Shown here: in pieces, positions 6,089-11,361 of the stretch
Layout: each line of letters starts with the position of its first letter
How positions within the stretch are numbered: the first letter of the stretch is position 1
NCBI GenBank assembly: GCA_017853785.1
Contig: JAFMIX010000050.1
Location: forward strand, 1-11,361
Length of the DNA stretch: 11,361 bases
DNA from: Verrucomicrobiales bacterium
GTDB lineage: Bacteria; Verrucomicrobiota; Verrucomicrobiia; Limisphaerales; JAFMIX01
Direction of reading: 5' to 3'
Program-made: the position numbers and the translations under genes
The notes under the pieces: model-generated
Databases searched by the model: none
Told to the model about the DNA's origin: nothing
What the model saw: the letters and a program-made list of their open reading frames with translations, nothing else

Positions 6089-6869
6089 AGTCGGCGCTCC
6101 GGCGGTGATAGGCCTCCTCGGCACGCCGCTGGCGCTGACGGATTACGCGACGTTCGCAGCGTTCTGCGTGGCGGCGGCGCGGGAATCGCGACCCGTGGCG
6201 GTGGAGTTCGTCAACACCCACATCGTCGCACTCTGCCGGCATGACACGGCCTTCCGCGACGTGTTGCGCGACTACGATCATCTCGTGCCGGACGGGATGC
6301 CGCTGGTGTGGTGTCTGAATCTCCGGGGCGCGAACCTGCGCGACCGGGTCTATGGCCCGACTTTCATGCGGAAATTTCTGGAGACCGCGCCGGCGGGGAG
6401 TACTCATTATTTGCTGGGCGGCTCGGCGGAGTGCGCGGCGCGATTGCGGGAGATTTTTCTGGCGCGAAATCCGGGCCTGAAGTTTGTGGGCGGCTTTCAC
6501 GGGCGTTGTGGCGCAGACGGCATTTTGGAAGGCGCCGCGGAGGCGGAAGTCATCGCGGAAATCAATGCCCTTGCGCCGGATTTCATCTGGGTGGGTTTTG
6601 GCACGCCGAAGCAACAGGCATGGACGCGCCGGCATAAGGCGCAACTGCGGCGTGGGGTGGTGCTGACGGTAGGCTTCGCGTTCGACGCGAATGCCGGGTT
6701 GAAGCCGGACGCGCCCGCATGGATGCAGCGGTGCGGGCTGACGTGGTTGTTCCGGCTGGCGAGCGAGCCGCGCCGGTTGCTGGGGCGGTATGTGAAATAC
6801 AATTCGCTGTTCCTGTTCTACCTGCTGTGGGATGGGCTGCGCGGGCGGGCGTTCGCGGCCGGAAAATAA
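6051..6869 (+). CDS. WecG/TagA/CpsF family glycosyltransferase (GT26)
   Basis: This 272-residue enzyme adds a sugar (N-acetylmannosamine or its uronic acid in characterised members) to an undecaprenyl-diphosphate-linked acceptor on the cytoplasmic membrane face during surface polysaccharide assembly. Family features are NTHIVALC (55-62), the PDG motif with the proposed catalytic Asp81, VGFGTPKQQAW (181-191), the FDANAG element (211-216), and the C-terminal EPRRLLGRYVKYN segment with a hydrophobic end that holds the protein on the membrane. Length matches the family's 240-280. The start ATG 6051 has no visible Shine-Dalgarno; an in-frame GTG at 6066 is an alternative. It opens a run of same-strand genes (broken glycosyltransferase, exosortase, EpsI-like, sugar-phosphate transferase), which supports an exopolysaccharide role. 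The exact sugar donor is unknown. Confidence 0.9.
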   Translation: MQPRSVNATHPSEVGAPAVIGLLGTPLALTDYATFAAFCVAAARESRPVAVEFVNTHIVALCRHDTAFRDVLRDYDHLVPDGMPLVWCLNLRGANLRDRVYGPTFMRKFLETAPAGSTHYLLGGSAECAARLREIFLARNPGLKFVGGFHGRCGADGILEGAAEAEVIAEINALAPDFIWVGFGTPKQQAWTRRHKAQLRRGVVLTVGFAFDANAGLKPDAPAWMQRCGLTWLFRLASEPRRLLGRYVKYNSLFLFYLLWDGLRGRAFAAGK

Positions 6870-6873
6870 TGCG

Positions 6874-7146
6874 ATGAATCTCAAATTTATTTCGCCATGG
6901 TGGTGGTTGCTTCCGGCTTTGTTGCTGCCGCTCATGATCACCAATGAGAGCCTGTGGATTGATGAGTGCGATACCGCGATTTACTCGATCCAACCAGATT
7001 TTCATTCCTGGCGGCAGCACCTCAATCAGGACGCCAACGCGGATTGTCAGATGCCGCTCTCGATGTTTTTTGCCTGGATCACCGGCCGGGCGCTGGGAAC
7101 GGGCGCAGGAGTTGCGGGCGTTCACGGTGTGGCGGCGGCCAAGTAA
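6874..7146 (+). pseudogene. Broken GT39/PMT-like membrane glycosyltransferase (N-terminal fragment)
   Basis: From ATG 6874, four bases after the previous stop, the first roughly 70 residues match the N-terminus of dolichyl-phosphate-mannose/ArnT-type glycosyltransferases. They comprise a membrane helix (WWWLLPALLLPLMI), the NESLWIDECDTA motif carrying the conserved Asp-Glu pair, and DCQMPLSMFFAWITG. Full members have 450-600 residues and about a dozen helices; here the frame stops after 90. Near 7092-7110 the coding signal moves to another frame, which reads QELRAF (like the family's ...LRA) but then stops at 7150. The rest of the gene is absent, because the exosortase follows within 50 bp. 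This indicates a frameshift plus a large deletion. The catalytic periplasmic and C-terminal parts are gone, so a working enzyme is unlikely. Confidence 0.75.
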
Positions 7147-7192
7147 ATGATTGAGTCGCGGCGCGGGTTTGTGGTCGAATGAGACGAAGTTC

Positions 7193-8140
7193 ATGACAAC
7201 GGAGGCATCAAAAACTAATCCCGGCGGCTGGGCGGCGTTTCGCGAGGAGTTCCAGGCTTGCTGGCGGGCGTGGCCGGACAAGGGGCTGTTTTTCCTGCTG
7301 CTGGCGGCGTGGGTGGCGTTGTTCCACTTCTGGGGGAATCCGGTGCTGGGCTATATGCAGACCCGGACGGCGTCGCTGTTTGAGTGGTTGTATTTTGTGT
7401 ATGCGACTTCGGTGGATGACGAGCACGGGCAACTGGTGCCGTTCGTGGTGCTGGGGTTGTTCTGGTGGAAGCGGAAGCAGTTGCTGGCGCTGGAGAAAGC
7501 GGTGTGGTGGCCGGCGTTGGGCTTGGTGATGGCGGGGCTGGCGGGGCACGCGGTGGGGTTCGTGGTGCAGCAGCAGCGGATTTCGTTGGTGGGTTTTTTG
7601 GTGGGGCTTTACGGGCTGACGGGCTTGGTGTGGGGGCGCGGCTGGCTGCGGGCGAGCCTTTTTCCGTTCTTCATTTTTGGATTCTCCGTGCCGATTTCGG
7701 CGCTCTCGGAGACGGTGACTTCGCCGCTGCGGATTTTTTCAACGTGGCTGACGGTGGGCGTGGCACAGGTGCTAGGGGTGGATGTGATCCGGGCGGGGTC
7801 GCAGATTTATGACGCGAGCCGGACTTATTTGTATGACGTGGCGCCGGCGTGCAGCGGCATCCGCAGCATCATCTCGCTGGTGGCGGTGACGACGATTTAT
7901 GGGTTCATGCACTTCCAACGGCCATGGCAGCGGGCGGTGATGGTGGGGCTGGCATTGCCGCTGGCGTTGGCGGGGAATGTGGCGCGGTTGACGGCGGTGA
8001 TTCTAACGGCGGAGGTGTTCGGGCAGGAAGCCGGAATCTGGGTGGAGCAGAAGCTGGGGGTGGTGACGTTTGTGGTGGCGGTGGTCGCGGTGTTCCTGTT
8101 CGGGCGCTGGCTGCAAAGGCGGACGGAGGTGCGGCCATGA
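7193..8140 (+). CDS. Exosortase/archaeosortase family transpeptidase (XrtA-like fold)
   Basis: A polytopic membrane protein of 315 residues with about eight hydrophobic segments. Exosortases recognise C-terminal sorting signals (PEP-CTERM type) of exported proteins, cut them and pass them on to the cell surface; their genes often sit in exopolysaccharide loci, as here. The catalytic Cys220 lies in APACSGIRSI, and Arg265 in GNVARL. The third catalytic residue, a His normally 20 residues after the Arg, is replaced by Glu285 (in FGQEAGIWVEQKLG). I chose ATG 7193; an in-frame TTG at 7151 would add 14 residues that overlap the broken upstream gene. The stop overlaps the next start (ATGA), tying it to the EpsI-like gene. 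No substrate with a sorting tail is in the window, and the exosortase subtype is not resolved. Confidence 0.9.
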   Translation: MTTEASKTNPGGWAAFREEFQACWRAWPDKGLFFLLLAAWVALFHFWGNPVLGYMQTRTASLFEWLYFVYATSVDDEHGQLVPFVVLGLFWWKRKQLLALEKAVWWPALGLVMAGLAGHAVGFVVQQQRISLVGFLVGLYGLTGLVWGRGWLRASLFPFFIFGFSVPISALSETVTSPLRIFSTWLTVGVAQVLGVDVIRAGSQIYDASRTYLYDVAPACSGIRSIISLVAVTTIYGFMHFQRPWQRAVMVGLALPLALAGNVARLTAVILTAEVFGQEAGIWVEQKLGVVTFVVAVVAVFLFGRWLQRRTEVRP

Positions 8141-8874
8141 ACCGGCAGAAGATCATTTTGGCGGTGTTGGTGCTGGCGTTGATCGGCGGGACGGCGGCGG
8201 GATTGCAGCAGGTCCGGTCGGGCCAGCGGCTTGGCGCGCCCGGGGTGGTGACGCGGGCGATTCCCGGCTCGAAGAATCTGGAGGTGCTGCTGCCGGAGGC
8301 GCCGGGATTCAAGTCGCAATGGGTGGAGACGCCGGCGGTGGTCACGAACGCGTTGCCGGCGGATACGAGTTATGGCCAGCGCGTGTATCAGGCGGCGGAT
8401 GGTTTTACGGCGCAGATGACGGTGGTGCTGATGGGTGCGGATCGTTCGAGCATTCATAAGCCCCAGATTTGCCTTCCGGCGCAGGGTTGGACGATCAATC
8501 AGACGGAGGAGACGGCTGTGCCAATGGCTGGCCTGGGGACATATGCCTTGCCGGTGATCAAGATTACGGCTTCCAACCAGCTTCCGGTGAATGGCCAGAT
8601 GGTCGCGGCGCGGGGAATTTATGTGTATTGGTTCGTGGCGGACGGGGAGTTGAGCGCGGATGCAAGCGGTTTGCGACGGATGGGAAGGAGCTTGTTGCAT
8701 CTGGCGCGCACGGGCGAATTGCAACGCTGGTCATATGTTAGCGTGTTCGCGGTGTGTGAGCCGGGCCGGGAGGCGGCGACCTATGCGCGAATGGAGGGGC
8801 TGATCGCAGCAACGGTGCCGGAATTTCAACGGGTCGTCCCGAATGCGCAGGGGGAAAATCGGATGGGACGCTGA
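8137..8874 (+). CDS. Exosortase-associated EpsI-type protein (DUF3485)
   Basis: This 245-residue protein has one N-terminal membrane helix or signal anchor (about 6-22) followed by a periplasmic EpsI domain. Typical elements are YGQRVYQAADGF, the strand TVVLMG, and the conserved IHKPQICLPAQGW with His107 and Cys112, then a YVYWF strand. EpsI domains occur either fused to or directly after exosortases; their biochemical role is not settled but is linked to exosortase function or exopolysaccharide export. Here the start ATG overlaps the exosortase stop by 4 bp, and a strong GGAGGT (8125-8130) lies 6 nt upstream inside the exosortase gene, so the two are surely co-translated. The 60-bp gap to the next gene shows no terminator. 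Confidence 0.9.
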   Translation: MNRQKIILAVLVLALIGGTAAGLQQVRSGQRLGAPGVVTRAIPGSKNLEVLLPEAPGFKSQWVETPAVVTNALPADTSYGQRVYQAADGFTAQMTVVLMGADRSSIHKPQICLPAQGWTINQTEETAVPMAGLGTYALPVIKITASNQLPVNGQMVAARGIYVYWFVADGELSADASGLRRMGRSLLHLARTGELQRWSYVSVFAVCEPGREAATYARMEGLIAATVPEFQRVVPNAQGENRMGR

Positions 8875-8934
8875 TTTGCGTTTCGGGGCTGGTTTGCTTA
8901 GGGTGTGGTTTCGGCAGAAGGTTGCAGCTCAAAT

Positions 8935-10326
8935 ATGTTGCGGCGTCATCATCAGATTCGGATGCAGATCCAGCAGTTGCTGGATGCGTGTCTGTTCGCG
9001 GTCAGCTTCTGGCTGGCGTATCAGCTGCGGGCCTCGGAGCCGGTGATTGACCTGCTGGGGTTGGATCCAGTCGCGCCGTTTGAGACGTTTTTGAGTTTTT
9101 ATTTCGTGTTGCTGCCGGCGGTGCCGCTGGTCTTGGATAGTCAGGGATTCTATAACCGGTCGGTGGTAGCGCCGCGGCGGTTGATGTTCTGGCCCTTGGT
9201 GCGGGGGTGTTTTCTCGTGGCATTGGGGCTTACATTGCTGTTGTTTTTCTTCCGGATGTATCTGCCCCGAGCGGTCATTTTCGGCTTTGGTTTTTTGAGC
9301 TTTGCGCTGGTGTGGCTGAAGGAGGAGTTGTTGCGTCTGGGATTCAAAGCAAAGTTCACCCAAGCCCAGCTGCGGCGGCGGTTCATCCTGATCGGGCCGC
9401 CTGAGGAAACGGCGCGGATGCGGGCGGCCATCCAGGCTCGCCCGCTTGAGAACATGGCCATCTTGGCGGAACTGGACCTGACGGCGACGCCGGTGGCGCA
9501 TTTGGTGGAATTGCTGCATGAGCATTCGGTCAACGGGGTGATCATCAGCGCGCAGCACGCAAATTTTGAACAAGTCGAGGCGGCCATCCGGGCCTGTGAG
9601 ATCGAAGGGGTGGAAGCTTGGCTGGTGGCGGATTTCTTCAAGATGCAAATTTCGCGGACGAGCTTCGATGATTTTTTTGGGCGGCCGGTGATGGTGTTCC
9701 GGACCGCACCGGAGGCTTCGTGGCAGGCGGTAGTGAAAGAAGTGATGGATTTAGCGGGTGCTTTCCTGTTGCTGCTGGTCTTTGCATTGCCGTTGCTGGT
9801 GATCGCGTTGTTGATCAAGCTGACTTCCCCGGGCCCGGTGTTTTTCCGGCAGCAGCGCGCGGGACTGAACGGCCAGCCGTTCACGATGTATAAGTTCCGC
9901 ACGATGGTCACGAACGCAGAACAGTTGCAACAGGAATTGGCGGCGCTGAACGAGATGTCCGGCCCGGTATTCAAAGTTTCCAATGATCCCCGGGTGACTC
10001 CGATTGGTAAAATTCTCCGTAAGTTCAGCTTGGATGAATTTCCCCAGTTGCTGAACATCCTGCGGAGCGAGATGAGTTTGGTAGGGCCGCGGCCTCTGCC
10101 GGTCCACGAGGTGGCGCGGTTTGACGATGTGGCTCATCGTCGGCGCTTGAGTGTAAAACCGGGATTGACGTGTCTGTGGCAGGTGCGGGGGCGAAATACG
10201 ATAGTAGACTTTCGTGACTGGGTCCGGTTGGACTTAGAATATATCGATAATTGGTCACTCTGGCTAGACCTGAAGATATTACTCCGAACCATTCCAGCGG
10301 TGTTCACTGGCGCTGGGGCGCGATAA
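8935..10326 (+). CDS. Polyprenyl-phosphate sugar-1-phosphate transferase (WcaJ/PssY-like)
   Basis: The 463-residue membrane enzyme transfers a hexose-1-phosphate from a nucleotide sugar to undecaprenyl phosphate, the first step of exopolysaccharide repeat-unit assembly. The N-terminal half has four membrane helices (about 15-32, 52-67, 88-106, 113-127) and a degenerate Rossmann-like domain (about 148-235, starting RRRFILIG). A fifth hydrophobic segment (272-297) enters the catalytic bacterial sugar transferase domain: SPGPVFFRQQRAG, the KFRTM motif (320-324), the catalytic Asp-Glu pair in SLDEFPQLLN (367-368), SLVGPRPLPV, and KPGLTCLWQVRGR. This matches PF02397 enzymes of full length. The frame is open to 8905, but ATG 8935 begins the typical sequence; a GAAGG lies 13 nt upstream. 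It is the last gene of the exosortase/EPS run. The sugar (glucose, galactose or other) cannot be told from sequence. Confidence 0.92.
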   Translation: MLRRHHQIRMQIQQLLDACLFAVSFWLAYQLRASEPVIDLLGLDPVAPFETFLSFYFVLLPAVPLVLDSQGFYNRSVVAPRRLMFWPLVRGCFLVALGLTLLLFFFRMYLPRAVIFGFGFLSFALVWLKEELLRLGFKAKFTQAQLRRRFILIGPPEETARMRAAIQARPLENMAILAELDLTATPVAHLVELLHEHSVNGVIISAQHANFEQVEAAIRACEIEGVEAWLVADFFKMQISRTSFDDFFGRPVMVFRTAPEASWQAVVKEVMDLAGAFLLLLVFALPLLVIALLIKLTSPGPVFFRQQRAGLNGQPFTMYKFRTMVTNAEQLQQELAALNEMSGPVFKVSNDPRVTPIGKILRKFSLDEFPQLLNILRSEMSLVGPRPLPVHEVARFDDVAHRRRLSVKPGLTCLWQVRGRNTIVDFRDWVRLDLEYIDNWSLWLDLKILLRTIPAVFTGAGAR

Positions 10327-10396
10327 CCTTCGCCTAATGGCTCAAAGCCAAGGCTGGCTCGTGTAATTCGCCTCCCAAAAAAATAAAAGAATACCA

Positions 10397-10425
10397 TTGA
10401 CACTGAACGTGAAGCTACCTAGTTT
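10397..10425 (+). promoter_or_regulatory. Candidate promoter for the tRNA-Thr/tuf unit
   Basis: The -35 hexamer TTGACA (10397-10402) is perfect; 17 bp later TAGTTT (10420-10425) matches only 3 of 6 consensus bases of the -10 box. It lies about 120 bp upstream of the tRNA gene, after an AT-rich stretch, and its -10 box touches the inverted repeat at 10423. A closer promoter may exist but I cannot point to it. Confidence 0.4.
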
Positions 10426-10480
10426 CTCGCGGTTCGGTTGTGGAAAATAATTTCATCAACCCTCTAGTTTTCGCGAGAAA
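10423..10480. promoter_or_regulatory. Inverted repeat TTTCTCGCG / CGCGAGAAA upstream of tRNA-Thr and tuf
   Basis: Perfect 9-bp arms at 10423-10431 and 10472-10480 are separated by 40 bp. Both arms are also preceded by CTAGTTT (10419-10425 and 10464-10470), so the sites are partly repeated in direct orientation as well. The second arm lies inside a small hairpin with a GNRA-type loop (TTTTC, GCGA, GAAAA). The arrangement suggests paired operator sites or a leader structure controlling a growth-rate-dependent unit; the regulator is unknown. The rest of the 221-bp spacer 10327-10547 shows no gene. Confidence 0.4.
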
Positions 10481-10547
10481 AAAGTGGGGTTGGGTTTTTG
10501 TCGTTTTGTCGGGGTCAGGATGCAGTAGCATTTGAGCGTTCGGGGAT

Positions 10548-10623
10548 GCCCATGTAGCTCAGTTGGTAGAGCACGTCCTTGGTAAGGACGAGGTCATCAG
10601 TTCAATCCTGATCATGGGCTCCA
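10548..10623 (+). tRNA. tRNA-Thr (anticodon GGU)
   Basis: A complete 76-nt cloverleaf with encoded CCA can be folded by eye. It has acceptor stem GCCCATG/CATGGGC, D arm GCTC/GAGC, anticodon stem CGTCC/GGACG around loop TTGGTAA (anticodon GGT in DNA), and T arm ATCAG/CTGAT with TTCAATC. The discriminator base is T and CCA is at 10621-10623. It lies 55 bp upstream of tuf, the same order as thrT-tufB in Escherichia coli, and was probably co-transcribed with it and processed out. Confidence 0.97.
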
Positions 10624-10678
10624 GGCGCGCAGCAAAAATTGAGTTTAAAGTTAACAGCAAACAACAACAAATAATCGT

Positions 10679-11361
<683 letters not shown>

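Noticed and set aside
5895..6944. 349-codon open frame on the minus strand, longer than the glycosyltransferase gene it covers
   Set aside because: Its translation is Arg/Pro/Gln/His-rich low-complexity sequence typical of an antisense shadow of a GC-rich gene, while the plus strand has clear GT26 motifs.

Overview
The window is high-GC bacterial chromosome carrying mostly housekeeping and envelope genes. The gene set (exosortase plus EpsI-type protein inside an exopolysaccharide locus, a bacterial PUR-alpha protein, RsfS with a Lys/Ala tail, an EF-Tu with an unusual switch I, short heptamer repeats between genes) best fits a member of the Verrucomicrobiota, perhaps near Pedosphaera/Limisphaerales. 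That placement is inference from recalled family features; no database was consulted.

Layout, left to right. (1) The 3' end of dnaA enters at the left edge and ends in a clear intrinsic terminator, followed by a heptamer tandem repeat. (2) An ABC-2 type ATPase and a beta-class DNA methyltransferase overlap by 4 bp (ATGA), with neither permeases nor a restriction enzyme nearby. (3) On the minus strand lies a decayed C-terminal piece of an RND efflux pump (5' truncated and frameshifted), then an AT-richer spacer. (4) Also on the minus strand is a soluble receiver-histidine kinase protein, with a possible 27-residue single-pass membrane peptide starting in its stop codon (GTGA). (5) On the plus strand, divergent from the kinase, are a four-helix DUF4149/TMEM205-like membrane protein and a PUR-alpha-like nucleic-acid-binding protein with a good upstream promoter. 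The latter converges on rsfS (minus strand) across a shared terminator hairpin.

(6) From about 6051 to 10326 is an exopolysaccharide and protein-sorting locus on the plus strand: a WecG/TagA/CpsF glycosyltransferase, a broken GT39-like glycosyltransferase, an exosortase, an EpsI-type protein coupled to it by ATGA and a strong Shine-Dalgarno, and a polyprenyl-phosphate glycosylphosphotransferase that would start glycan assembly on undecaprenyl phosphate. Sugar transfer to the lipid carrier, extension and exosortase/EpsI function fit the known genomic link between exosortases and EPS genes. No sorting substrate is visible here. (7) A 221-bp regulatory spacer with an inverted repeat leads into tRNA-Thr(GGU) and tuf, the classic tRNA-Thr-tufB order; tuf runs off the right edge.

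The most unusual observations are residue-level: the EF-Tu lacks the near-universal RGIT motif of switch I, and the exosortase has Glu where the family's catalytic His is expected. I did not see a clearly new multi-gene system, CRISPR array, insertion sequence or phage.
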